64,000 bases of DNA from the NCBI GenBank assembly GCA_014825775.1, contig MVAQ01000068.1:1-64000 (forward strand), read 5' to 3'. The DNA is from Krasilnikovozyma curviuscula. Lineage: Eukaryota; Basidiomycota; Tremellomycetes; Cystofilobasidiales; Mrakiaceae. Position 1 is the first letter of the stretch. Each line of letters opens with the position of its first letter. This document shows, piece after piece, positions 1 through 11,565 of the stretch. The position numbers and the translations under genes were made by a program. A model generated the notes under the pieces. The model ran no database searches. It was not told the origin of the DNA and saw only the letters and a program-made list of their open reading frames with translations.

Positions 1-834
1 CAATAGTATCAAGATATTTATTTACACTTACCTGGGATTCCTCCTCCCCGTCATAACTCTCCAAGCTTTAGGAGCTGCCGTGGGAGGTGCCCTGACCAAT
101 GTCCCGGCCTGGTCAGACGCATATGAATCCGGCTCTGCCGGCGGTCTTCTTCGTGCCATGCTGTCTCCAGCGAAAGGCTTTGGCGACTTTTTGGTTGTCC
201 TCCTCGCGCTCAGCGTGCTGGGCAATACAGCGGCGACGTATTACTCGATCGGATTGAACCTCGAAATTGCGGTGCCTATCTTCAGAAAGGTTCCGAGGTA
301 TATATTCAACATTGTCGCTACAGCTATGTGAGTCTCTCACCGCTCTCAAAGCTACCATGTCCCTACTGACTGGCCTCTTTGCCAAAACAGCGTCCTCCCA
401 CTCTCCATCGTCGGCGCCCACAGGTTCTACGACACTCTGTCCAACTTCCTCGGTTTAATAGGATACTGGTCTGCCTCATTTATCCCCATCATCTTCTTTG
501 AGCACTTCTTCTTCCGAAAGAATTCATTTGACGAAGGATACAAGATCGCCAACTGGAACGAAACGTCGAAGCTGCCATATGGATTCGCCGCTGTTGCTGC
601 ACTGGCCATCAGCTTCGCTATTTCTGTTCCTTCAATGGACCAAATCTGGTGAGTTCATCACTTTTATTGTGTTTTCTGGGCTGCGCTAATGCTCTGTGTT
701 TGTGTAGGTTTGTGGGCCCGATAGCGGAGAAAACTGGTGATCTTGGGTTCGAACTGGCCTTCGTGTTGACTTGTTTTGTCTTCCCTGCGCTGAGATGGCT
801 GGAGCTGAGGTGGAGGAACGACTTGGAGCTGTAG
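1..834 (+). CDS. NCS1-family purine/cytosine-type permease, 3' part
   Basis: This is the C-terminal part of a plasma-membrane permease of the NCS1 family (purine-cytosine/nucleobase permease, Transp_cyt_pur). The open frame enters from the left edge at base 2, so the start is missing. The visible protein has hydrophobic segments, the phrase LGNTAATYYSIGLNLE that resembles the Fcy2/Tpn1-type core, and a C-terminus of the usual form (VGPIAEKTGDLGFELAFVLT, then ALRWLELRWR). Two introns are visible: one opens near base 329 (GTGAGTCTCT) and closes near 390 (AAAACAG), the other opens near 650 (GTGAGTTCAT) and closes before TTTGTGGGCCC. The stop is TAG at 832-834. The family takes up cytosine, purines, allantoin-type compounds or vitamin B6; the substrate cannot be told from this fragment. 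It converges on the amino-acid permease to its right. Confidence 0.85.
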
Positions 835-1047
835 ATACGCGGTTGGGGTTTTTCAACAAGCCATCTGTTGTACTTCTTTCTTATTTAGTGCTGTGGATAA
901 CACGATCATCAAAAAATTTGATTTCATTCCTCAATCCCCTTCCCACGAATCTAAGAAATTTAAACAAATGAATTCCATACAAGTGCATTATTCTGATTCT
1001 ATTCCATCGTCAAGGAAACACCAGAACGGAGTCGACATCCATGCTCC

Positions 1048-3702
1048 TTAAAAGAGCTTGTTCATTATTCGATCATATCTGCTATAGTGAACTTCATCAA
1101 TAATCTCCTTCTCTTGCTCAATCAGGTTCAACTCAGTTTGGAAGTCCATCTAAAGAACCAAATCAGAACAACGAGACAGTCAGACCCACACGACGTACTG
1201 CCTTGCGAAAGGAAGAAACAAAAGCTTACGTCGTGCACCGAGATCCACGTCTTTTGACCAGTGGATCTTACTTGAGCAATCCAGCATCCGAGCCACGACA
1301 CAACGAAGATGATAATGGCAGCGTAGTTGGAGAAGAATGTCGAAGGGTCCCACGCTGGTGACCAGGAGTTGAAACCGGAAAAGAAGAGGACAAGGGAACA
1401 CATGATGAGGGAGAACCAACTCATGTAGGGCTGCAACGGCGCTTTATATGGTAGTCCTAGAGGGAGTTGAGCATTGTCAGAGTAAGAACGGTGAAGGAGG
1501 AGATCGGATGGCTCTGCTTACGGTCTCGGGAGATACCTTGCGCCTTGAGGCCGGCGTACATTCGCAGATATGAAATGAGGAGGACAATCCAGCAGATCAA
1601 AGCCGCGGTGGTAACCTGATGAGGAAGCTCCAGTCAGTAAATATACTGTTGTTTGGACGCTTGCATTTAGATGTTACTTACAACACTAACGATCCAGAAG
1701 AAAACAGTGTAGCTGAAGGCGTAACAGACGCTGTCAGCCATGAGCAATGAAAACTATCGGGCGAGATAAGCACTCACGCAGTATTCTGCAAAGCCAAGTA
1801 AGCAAGAGCACCAATCCAGACGGTAGCCAAGACGGTAACCCAAGGGATACCTGTCCAAACGAAGTAAATCAGTTGATATGCCAGTTAGTAATGCAGTGAC
1901 CGCACTCACCAAACCTGTTGAGCTTGAGGAACACCTTTGGAGCGTTGCCGACAGTTGCGAGACCGTGGAGTGATCGGGAAGCATTGAAAACACACGCGTT
2001 ACCACAGGAGAAGGCGGAGGAGAGGATGACGGCGTTGATGATGGATGGAAGAGCTTTGATTCCAGCCTTGTTAAAAGCAATGACAAAAATAGATCTGGTC
2101 ACACCTGATCCTGAGCCAAGAAGGGGGTCTTTGCTTGACACAAGCTGCCAATGAAGTGCGGTGATTTAGTTCAGAGACACCCATCGTAGGCGAAACAAGA
2201 TCATTCTTACCATAGAACCGAAGAAGATACTAAGGACACCGAAGAGCAAGATTCTAATCCATGTTTGTTTAACAGCCTTTGGGATGGCCTGGCGAGGATT
2301 GATCGTCTCTGCAGCGGCGAGACCAATAACATGCTGGTTGCCCAACGCGAACGCAGCGTTAAGCATGACGTACCAGAAACCCAGGAACTTGCCAGAGTTA
2401 CCTGTGGTGATGAATTCATTGAAGAGATCGTGTTTCCAGTAGTGGAACCCAAAACCTGCCATTGTAAATCAAAGAGATATGAGGGTTAGGCAAGTTGGGA
2501 TGAAAATAATGGTTATCCTACGTACGAGGCGTGCCTGAGACTCCACCGAGGTCAAGGACAATACCACCAATGATCATTCCAATGACAAGAGCGATCTTGA
2601 GAAGGCAGAAGAAGAACTCGAACTCTGGGGTTTCGAGAAAGAAATTGTAAGCTCAAGGAGCGAAAGAGGAAGAATAAACAGGGACAATATGACTTACCTC
2701 CGTACGTCCTGACTGGCAGGAAATTGACAATAATTATGATGACCCATCCGACGGTTATCGGAACAGCAACCGATAAAGAAGAGTCCCAGAAAGCCACGAG
2801 AGAGGCGACGGAAGTCTACATAATGCGCACGCATTGACAGCGTCGAGAGTCAGTTCTCATCTTCATTAAAGCAGAAACTAGTAGCGAGTGGACGTAGAAC
2901 ACGATCCTTGCCAGCAAAAGCAATGACAACGGGCGTGGTTGGCGCTGAGGAACTTACAAGTTCTCCTGGCATCGTGGTCGCCATTGTGTACACCCACAAC
3001 CAGCCTGTTGAACGAGACATGGCCTTGTCCAAGAAAAGTTCAGCATGGGTAACAAAACCTGAAGCGTTTTCGGAAGAATACAGAGCAGGACGAGCATTCA
3101 GTCAGCGGCACCACTAGAAGGCTTTAGAAACAAGTATGCTCTCACCTCCAGCAACTGGGAAAAGCGCCGACATCTCAGCACTGGCATAGCCGATGAACGC
3201 GGTGATCACACCCATGATTAAGTACGCGAGGGTCTTCAGAAGACATAAAAGAACCCAGTCAGAACATTATTTCCAAGTGCGCAGAAACAAGTCGCGCCAG
3301 CCAGAGCTAAAAACGCCGACATACCGCACCCAGTGGTCCAGCAGTCGCAATAGAAGCACCAGAGCTCAAGAATAGACCTGTACCAATGACGCCAGCGATT
3401 GCGATCATGGACAGGCTACGAAAAGGTTTCATTGGAGCGAAAGGGTAGGTTAGACACCGGGTGTCAGGCGAACTATGATTTTACGAAGCACTCACTGTCG
3501 AGATTGGAGTCCTCTTACTGGCTTTTCGACCAGAGTGCTATTTTCGAGAGCAGCGAAAGAAGGAATCGAGATGAGCCAACCAGAAAAAAAAGTCGAGTCA
3601 CTTCGCTGGTAAACAGCGAAAAACTGACCTCTGCTCATCAAGCACCTGCTGGGTCTCTGTGGGAGCGTAGAGCTTCTCCTCATTCTCTATGGAAGAAGAC
3701 AT
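1048..3702 (-). CDS. YAT-family amino-acid permease
   Basis: A proton-coupled amino-acid permease of the fungal YAT group (AA_permease; Gap1/Dip5-like), expected in the plasma membrane with 12 TM segments. The first ATG is at 3702-3700 and opens MSSSIENEEKLYAPTE, a hydrophilic cytosolic tail. Spliced exons then give the TM1 signature MIAIAGVIGTGLFLSSGASI (near 3340-3415), a TM3-like stretch with AEMSALFPVAGG, the motif AAAETINPRQAIPKAVKQT (near 2260-2330) where the family has (A)AAETENPRK, and late TM segments. The last intron follows WISVHD, and the tail reads MDFQTELNLIEQEKE and stops at TAA 1050-1048. At least nine short introns are needed, which is dense even for this window. Substrate range cannot be inferred. 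It diverges from the reductase gene at 4081 and converges on the nucleobase permease. Confidence 0.88.
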
Positions 3703-4080
3703 CGTAATGGATGTGATGGTTTGAAGGTTCTCACTGAGGTCCAGCTGTCCTTATGTCCCCCTGTGCTTATCGTCTCGACTCGGTAAGAGCGCTGGTGTTC
3801 CGCGACCGCAGAGAAAAATGAGCGACGGGTTGCAAGCTCTTCACAGTCGAGCCCAACGCCTGAATTGGTTGAGATCCGAGTGTTTCGTCTTTATCTGAGT
3901 CTGCCCTGGGAGTTAGACGGAAGGACCTGTTTGGGGCAAGATTAGCGTTCGCAGCTCGTCCGCTCTTACCGTGCAAAGTCGATTCCTCTTCACCTTAGCA
4001 TTTCAGCCCTACCTTTTCTTTTTTTTCTTTTTTTTTTTTACCTTCCAACCGCATTTTTCTATCACATCTTTATCGTTACA
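3703..4080. other. Divergent promoter region, permease / reductase-Rid gene
   Basis: A 378-bp spacer between the start codons of the amino-acid permease (minus) and the aldo/keto reductase-Rid gene (plus), so it must carry both promoters. The right end holds a long pyrimidine tract. I see no coding frame with family-like content and no RNA gene. Confidence 0.6.
4012..4039 (+). promoter_or_regulatory. Polypyrimidine (CT/T-rich) tract before the start codon
   Basis: An almost unbroken run of T with a few C ends about 40 bases before the ATG at 4081. Pyrimidine-rich stretches just upstream of the start are common in fungal promoters and often mark the transcription start region. That role is inferred from position only. 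Confidence 0.45.
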
Positions 4081-6029
4081 ATGGCCCCAGTACCTGAAAA
4101 AGCCCTCCTTGGTGGATCTCTTGAGATCTCACGAATGGTGACTGGTCAGTTATCTCTCCCTAGACATTGCTTTTGACCTTTGACGGTGGTTGTTGATTCG
4201 TCGCTGTGTAATCTACAGGCCTTTGGCAGCTTGCTGGCGGACACGATCAGGAAGTTAACCTTGATGACTGTGTTGCTCAGTTGAAGCCCCTGATTGAAGC
4301 AGGTCTCACATCATTCGACATGGCGGATCGTAAGGAGACCGCTCCCTGTTATCCAGATACAAGCCTCTTCGCTGACTCTACTTGTTTTCACAGACTATGG
4401 CGTGAGTAAGATAATTATGTTGGTTCAAGTAAGGCCTCTGTTCCTAAATATGCGTCTTAATAGCCCGCCGAGGAGGTTTTCGGTACTTTGAACTCAAAGG
4501 ACGCTGCTGCGAGGAAAACTTACCAAGCTAGTACTAAGTGGTGGTACGTTCACTCCTCTCATTGTCTCGAAGCTTGTTAGAGCTCAAAGTTGCCCCTCAG
4601 CCCGAAACCAGGACCAACCTCGCTGGAAATTGCGACTGAAGCCGTTGACCTTGCACTGAAGCGAATGGGTCAAAGCACCATTGATCTCATGCAGTATCAT
4701 ATCTGGGAATACTCAGACCCATCATACCTGTAAGTGGAACTGTGTCCGAGCATTCTTCAAGCCCCGCCAATTCATCCCGGTCATCTTTTGCAACCCACAG
4801 TGAGAATCTTAAACACCTCCAAGTCTTACAGCAGCAAGGTAAAATTGCCCATATTGGCGTAACTAATACGGACCTGCTCCATCTAAAGCTCATCCAGTCT
4901 TGTGGTGTAAAGCTTGTCAGCAATCAAGTCTCGACGTCGGTCATCGACCGCAGAATCCAGACGACCGAGATGGGAAAATGGTGTAAAGAAAACGACGTGG
5001 GCATACTATGCTATGGAACTCTCATGGGTGGGTTCTTGAGCGAGAAGTGGTTGGGTGCACCAGAGCCTGAAGTGGCTGAAAACTGGTCGCTGTCGAAATA
5101 CAAGCGATTCATCGACGTATCTGGTCAGTTTTTTTCCTCTTTACTTATTCATTCATTTCAGCTGATATCTTGTTCGCTGTACAGGTGGTTGGGAATCCTT
5201 CCAAGTCGTCCTTCGAGCTCTCAGCACTGTTGCGCTGAAGCACAAGGTCCCGATCTCGGCAGTCGCTACGCGCTGGGTGCTCGATCTACCTGGAGTCGCA
5301 GGTGTCATCGTAGGCTCTCGTCTCGCATCCACCACAGCGAAATATACAGAGCTCAACCTCCAGGCGTTCGCGTTTGAGATGGATCAGAAAGATAAGGATC
5401 TCATTGCCGAGGCACAGGCGGGACTGAAGGATATCCCGGGTGATTCGGGAGACGAGTACAGGAGAGCACCATTCTTGACTGCTACTGGAGATCTATCAGA
5501 TCATCTAGATGGTCCTGATGGAAATCTGTGCAGAGTGGAAAAGATCATTGCCGCTGGCGGTCGGGTTGAGATTTCAGGCGTGAGTTGTTCTGCAAAAAGG
5601 AGTTTACACAAACCTTCCCTGAACACTAACCACTCTGATATGTAGAACTCACCTTGGGAACCTATCGCTGGCTACTGTCGTGCCAATCGAGTGGGAAACA
5701 ATATCTCAGTCTCCGGCACCACCACAACTGGCAAGATCGGCGGCTCTTCAGCAGCATGCCAAGCGATCCATATCTTCGACATCATCGAGCGAGCGGTTAA
5801 TTCCCTTGGAGGTTCACTGAAGGATGTCATTCGCTCGAGGATCTTCCTGAGGAACGTGTCTGATTGTGAAGAGGTTTCGAAAATTCACGGATCCGTCTTC
5901 GGCCGGCTGGGAATAAGACCCGCGAACACACTCATTGGTGGACTAGATCTTGTAGGTGAATCTATGTTGGTTGAGATCGAGGTCGATGCAATTGTGGGAT
6001 CTGGCAAGGGGGAGGTTATTAGACTGTAG
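4081..6029 (+). CDS. Aldo/keto reductase fused to a Rid-family (YjgF/UK114) domain
   Basis: One spliced gene encodes two domains. Exon ends read from the sequence: 4081-4144, 4219-4329, 4394-4401 (8 nt), 4464-4543, then an exon starting at CCCGAAACC near 4601, followed by further exons. Residues about 15-330 are an NADPH-type aldo/keto reductase with the full tetrad: Asp and Tyr in FDMADHYG, Lys in STKWC, His in MQYHIWEYSD. Other family phrases are GKIAHIGVTNTD, SNQVSTSVIDRR, GTLMGGFLSEKWLGAPEPE and GVAGVIVGSRL. After a linker ending VEISG an intron is removed and the frame continues into NSPWEPIAGYCRANRVGNNI, then RSRIFLRNVSDCEEVSKIHG, RPANTLIGG and MLVEIEVDAIV, a Rid domain. The position of the catalytic Arg of classical RidA is Asn here (PAN instead of PAR), so imine deaminase activity is doubtful. 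The substrate is unknown; the protein is probably cytosolic. Confidence 0.88.
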
Positions 6030-6222
6030 TTGCGTCGAGGCACATAGAGAGACTTTTTTTTTTTTTCATTATTTTAACGGCGATGCATGTACCGGATCAT
6101 CTTAACATTCTTTCATATCTTCAAAGTAGGATGCTTGAGCAAGATTTGTAAACATAACAAGCGACGCTGTTGTTCGTTTGAGTTCCGTCCTTAGTAGCTG
6201 GAACTATCCTTCATCAGCCACT

Positions 6223-9200
6223 ATGTCAGCTAATGCTGCTGCTGGACCAAGTGGATCTCAGCCCAGTGAGGCAACACAACCTATCATTCCTCCGAGGATA
6301 AGGTGGGCACTGGCCTTGATAATGCTGCTGAAACCGCCGACTGACCTTCCCTTGTCCTGTCTGTTTTCAATGATAGAGGATTCCGGTAAGCTGAGTCTCT
6401 GGCACCCTGAGTCGGATGGCCAACGATAGAAATAATACATGTGTTGATCTCTTTCAGGGCTTGTGAGAGCTGCCGTCGTCGAAGTATGTTCCTCGTCCAT
6501 CGTGCTTGTCCTTTCGAATCGCTCGGTGATTACTTACCTCTTCCGCCTGTGCCTCGACTTAGAAATCAAATGCCAGGGTACTCCTGGTACGTGTACTTAA
6601 CCTATCTCGGTGCTCTCTTGCTACTTTTACTCATTTGAGGATTATGTCTTGTGTCTTTGGCAGCACCTTGTGGAAATTGTATTTCAGCGAAACTGGAGTG
6701 TGCCTACAAAGAGATATCGGATAAGGCTGCTTTTGGACGACAACAAAATGCCAATATAGAGAATAGGTTGGCTTCTTTGGAGTCCTTACTGAAGCCCATG
6801 TCCAGTAATATGGGACTACTGCTGGAAAGGCTGAGTGCTTTGACCTCCACAGACCAGTTGGTTCAACCTTCAGCACCCTCAGCACCTGTTACACGCACCA
6901 CGCCTACTGACCCCATCGCCTCTATATCACCTGCTGCCTTATTGAACGTTTCGCGTTCCGCAGGAGAACCTCATTTGCAGGAGGATCTCCAGTTGGAATC
7001 ATCTTATGACCACCAGTTTGGTGAGGTATTGAAGGATCGACGAGGTAACTTGAGATACCTTGGTGAGTTAAATTACTCGCTTCAACAAGACACTATTCTG
7101 ATTTCCGTTTTCAATGGGGCGCGCCTTTTGTTGTTCCAGGTGGAGCGTCCAACAGTGTACTGGTGGAAGCGCTTGCTCACCTTGAGACTGCTCGTTCGGG
7201 AAACCCGAATTCTCCAACTAGACACGAAGATGATGGTCTTTTGAGCGGACGGATGCCACTGACACACCCAACGAGGCATCGCGACAGAATCGACAAACCG
7301 TACGTTACTTACGTCCAGTATTAAGTCAGTGACCTTACCGAGCACTCCGTTTCTATAGGACAACTCAAGCAAGTCGTTATGGTGTGGCCGTTGATCTACC
7401 TTCTACCGATTATTCTCAAGCGCTCGTCTCGAAATACTTTGAACTCATCCACCCTACCACCCCACTCCTTTACGAACCCGAATTTATGTCCATGTACCAC
7501 ACTCTCATCACCTCCCCTTTCCCGCATCTAATCGGTCAACACGATCCAGCCAGCGCAGCACTCCTCTTTGCTGTCTTTGCTTCAACTGCTCGAATGGTCG
7601 AAGGGTTCTCCACAGATTGCGGCGAGGAAGATGGATTGAGATTCTACGAGACATCACTTGAGCTTCACAATTCTTGCGCGATGGCTTCAAGCCTAAAGAA
7701 TGTTCAGACGCTCGGCGTGCTATCGATAACGCTGAGCGCTACCAACTTCGTTGCTCAGGCCTACTTGCTGTCTGGACAGGCGGCGAGAGCGTGCTATGAC
7801 CTTGCTCTCCACCGAAGCCCAGCAAAGTACAGGATGTCATTAGTTCAGAAGGAAATTCGTCGACGGTAAGTGGATCATTCGCCTCTCACTTTAGACTCCT
7901 CCAGCCTGTTGTCTGATGCCTTTGGCGCGTTGCAGCGTCTTCTGGGGGATCTACTCTGTTGATAAAATCATTTCAATCACCATGGGACGTCCATCGGGAA
8001 TAGACGATGATGAAGTCGATTGCGAGTATCCACTGGACATAAATGATCGAGGGCTGGATGTATTCGATGAAAGGGTAGGCTTCGTTCCTCAGCAGTCTTG
8101 CATGTAAGTCTCCTTAATTTCTCATCTACGGTATCCTTACCCCTGACCACACTCCTACGTATTTTTACAGTCTCGGTTTCATCTCGCTCTGTCAGATCCT
8201 CGTTATTGCTGGCAAAATCATCAAGTCTGGAACCAAACTTCACCAACTTGCGTCCTCTTCTCAGTCTGATAAGAAGTTGGAGCTCAAGCAACTTGTTGAC
8301 TCTCTGGAGAAGGAGTTGATTTCTTGGTCTAACAGTTTATCGGATGGGGTGAAAAAGTCGGTTGCGGAGAGGAACAGCGATGGTGGTCGGAATCCAATGT
8401 TTGCTCTCTGCTTGATTTGTATGGTCATCTATCACTCCAGCATGATAAATCTATGTGCGTGGTTTTATCTCCTCATTCAAAAACTCTGCTAATACAGGCA
8501 TATTCTGGTTTTGTAGATCGGCCTTTCATTAAGAATCTCCAAAGAGTATCAGCGAACCTGGAAGGCTTTACCACTTTATCGCGATGTATCTCTGCAGCCC
8601 GTAGCTGCGTCCTAATTGCAGGTCTTATTCGAGAAGTGAGTTGACATTCCACATTCTTTACTAGACCTCTACTGAACCCCTTTGGTTCAAGGGACGTCTT
8701 CCTGGGCACTTCTTGGCATTCACGGTTCAGTACTTGACTGTGAGCGGTGTGATCCTCGTCCGTTCGATATCTTTCTCGAGTGATACGGCAACTATGCGAG
8801 ACTTCATTGGCGAAGTGGAGAAAGTTGTCGCTGTACTTAACGATCTCGAGTCTTCCTGGCCGGGATCGATACGAGGAGCAGATATGTTGGTAGAGCTGGT
8901 GGAATCATTGAAGCAGAAAATTGAAAAGGAAGGTGACGGTCGTCTGTCGGCGCTGGTAACAGACTCCATGGGTCATATGAAGAGGGGGCACGGTGATGAT
9001 TTGGATCAAGTTTCAGAAGGACGCTTCACACCTCGTCCTCGAGTCAAAACTGAAATTCCAACGTCAAGTGATCGTGGCCAGCATCAGCTGTACTCGACAT
9101 TCAGCAACCACCCGCTCATGAACCATAGTACTCAGTCTGAACAAACTCTTTTCAATATGCCATTTGTCGAAGACCCACTACCTGAGATCTCAGCATTCGA

Positions 9201-9381
9201 CTTCCCGTTCCTTGCACCTCCACCCGAGACATCTTTCTCGGACTTAGACTTCCTGGGACAGTTTGATAGTAACTCGCTTGCTGGAACAGACGGTAGTACC
9301 ATGGGAGGTGTGAATGAGAGTGAGAGTGATGAGATGTTGAGGAGAATATTAGAGCAAGATGATTGGAATTACATGTTATGA
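6223..9381 (+). CDS. Zn2Cys6 transcription factor with fungal-specific TF domain
   Basis: A nuclear zinc-cluster regulator. The start at 6223 gives MSANAAAGPSGSQPSEATQP. Splicing yields the binuclear cluster ACESCRRRKIKC then PCGNCISAKLECAY, so the six Cys have spacing C-x2-C-x6-C-x6-C-x2-C-x6-C. A short linker and a probable coiled coil follow (QNANIENRLASLESLLKPM). The middle holds the fungal-specific TF domain (Fungal_trans), beginning near STDYSQALVSKYFELIHPTT at about 7400 and including RVFWGIYSVDKIISITMGRP at 7935-8000. The acidic C-terminus ends DDWNYML and stops at TGA 9379-9381. A 9-nt cassette exon (6377-6385) seems to supply GFR just before the first Cys. The start is 193 bases after the stop of the reductase-Rid gene, on the same strand, so a link to that gene or the two permeases is possible but unproven. 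Confidence 0.88.
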
Positions 9382-9867
9382 ATTAGAGGGACAAGTATCT
9401 GGGTGCTCCTCCTCATTAGAGCAGCTCTCGTGTTTACATGTGGAACTCTATACAATATAGCGTACCAAAAATATAGTAGTTACAATAATCAATAAAAGAA
9501 ATGTTTAGCGCAAGGTAGGAATCAGTCGTTGCAGTATCGCGCAGCCTAGACTCGCCTCCCTGCAAAAGCATACATAACTAGACCTCAATTTCCATCCGAT
9601 GTCAATACGTATATTCCTGCTCGCTGGTAATGCTGGGTCTTGTGAGTCATCATAGCTCATGACTAGTGCAATAATTGAAACATGGCGGTGTTTATAAGGG
9701 TGAGGCTCTCTTTCTATAGAGAACAGTTTCAGGATGCGGTGAGATTGTTACCCTAATCATAACACTTGTTCCAAAACATACAACATCCCATCCCACAGAC
9801 AGTTACAGTATACAGAGAAGTGACAACAAAACCAACACGTAAAGAGTTGAGTAGCGGCGGTACGTTT
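9382..9867. other. Convergent 3' spacer
   Basis: About 490 bp of fairly AT-rich DNA between the stop of the Zn2Cys6 factor (plus) and the stop of the F-box-like gene (minus). It should hold both 3' untranslated regions. A run such as AATCAATAAAAGAAATG near 9490 is compatible with a polyadenylation signal. No gene seen. Confidence 0.5.
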
Positions 9868-11565
9868 TTACACCATGTCAATGTCTTCGTCATCCTCGTC
9901 AAGAAGATCAGAATCTGAACTACTACTTTCCGACTCTTCGTCGCTGAGATCCTGTATGACGAAATAAACCAAACCATCATCAATATTGAAATGTGAAGTA
10001 AAGCAGAAGTGGTAAACTTACATCTTCCGAATCATCTCCTAAACTATCCCAAGGCAAACCAACCTTCTGGTGACTCTTCGGGGAGAGCACAATCTCCGCA
10101 CCATTATACGAGCACACGACATTCACCGCGTTCTCCGAATCCACCCCAAACTCTAAAAACACGTCTTTGAACTTCTGGATCCAGTGCGACCGGTTCCTTT
10201 CTGCCGCTTCGAGCTTCAAGGTCACTTTGCTGAAAACCTCTTTGAGAAACTCAAGCCCAGAACAGAAGCGGAAGCCGTGTCTATCTTTGATGATTCTCGC
10301 AAGGTCGGTGTCGTCTGATGATTTGTCGAAACATACGATGAGTTCTAGAGGAAAAGAGCGAAATGAACGTTTTGTCATCTGAAACGACATTTGTCACAAA
10401 TGATAGAGCTCACCTCTGGGATTTTCAGACGAAGGGGGATCCATCGAAACAGACAGTCTTCCAAGATTTCGGAACCGCCGCTGCATAGACTCTTTGGTGA
10501 AGAATGAAGCATCAACTTCGAGGACCTGAACATTATGAACGAGTTGGTTGAGTTGGAGGTGACTATGCTCGACGAGCATGTAGCTTGTATCCTTCCATGC
10601 GAGCTTTTTCTTTGGCGAGAGATTCCGAATCAATCGGTTGATGAGTTTCTGCTGCGTCTTGAGGAGACCCTCGAGTTCCGTGTTGGAACAGCCGCGTCCA
10701 TCTGGGAGGCCGGTGATGTAGAGTTCTTGGAGATTAGAAAAAGACCGCGCGAACCAGGATGGTGTAACACTGGGGTCTTTGAGGCGGTAAACGGAAAGGT
10801 CGATGGAAATTACTTGGATCGCTTTCATACATCTCGCCAGATCCAAACCGAAGTGGACGTTTCCTCCAATCGCGAACCGTCGCACTTTCTCAAAGGTCTG
10901 TAGCAACGGCCAGCAACAGAGTGTCAGAAAACCCCCAGAGCAACCATTGATTTCGTTAAGCTTACCCATAAACCCCGGGTTGTAGCAATGTTGACGGTCC
11001 TGTAGAGGTACTTCCCTCCCAGCTGTCGGAACTTCTTACACGCGAGAAGCACGCCTGATTCTGAGATGGAAGATGGTTGTACTGAGAGTGATAAGATGGT
11101 TTCGATTGTTTCATTGGGAAGTCTGAGAATGTAGGCTGGTGGCAAGTCGATGAGAGTTGTGTACTAAGGACGGAACAGAAAGGGTGTCAGCACGTCGCTC
11201 AACGCTGCAGTCAAAGAAAGACCAATTGTTCTACTCACTTTGGTGATTCCCTTCTTCGTTCTATATTTACATGTCTCCCTGAACATGTCCTGAATTGGAT
11301 CTAACACGTTCATCTGCAAAGCCGTTGTCTCTTCTTTCAGCAAAGCATCCCTCAAATTCCTCGTCGCTGCATCTTGAGTATTCATCCACCATCTGAAGAG
11401 CTCCAAGGGGGTTGCTGAACCAGTAGCGCTATGTATTGTTTTCAGGAGCTGTTTGCAGACGGCATCTTCGAGGAGGGGGGGTTCAGGTGGTGGGAGGTCT
11501 AAGGTTGAGAATGGAGGAGAGTAAGGAACATGGCTCATGACCTCACCATTATCGTATATTGACAT
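9868..11565 (-). CDS. F-box-like protein with acidic tail
   Basis: Spliced minus-strand gene. I chose the ATG at 11565-11563 (MSIYDNGEVMSHVPYSPP). The first exon ends KKGITK at a GTGAGTAG donor and joins in frame to YTTLIDLPPAYILRLPNETI. From there LPNETIETILSLSV, LLACKKFRQLGGKYLYRTVN looks like an F-box helix set: Leu-Pro start, Cys-Lys, then a tyrosine-rich end. The following exons (RFAIGGNVHFGLDLARCM, NLQELYITGLPDGRGC) resemble irregular LRR-like strands common after fungal F-boxes. The last exon encodes DLSDEESESSSSDSDLLDEDD and ends IDMV at TAA 9870-9868. If the F-box is real the protein would recruit a substrate to an SCF ubiquitin ligase; the target is unknown. A GTGAGC...TTTAG stretch just upstream of the start suggests a 5' UTR intron. 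Confidence 0.6.
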
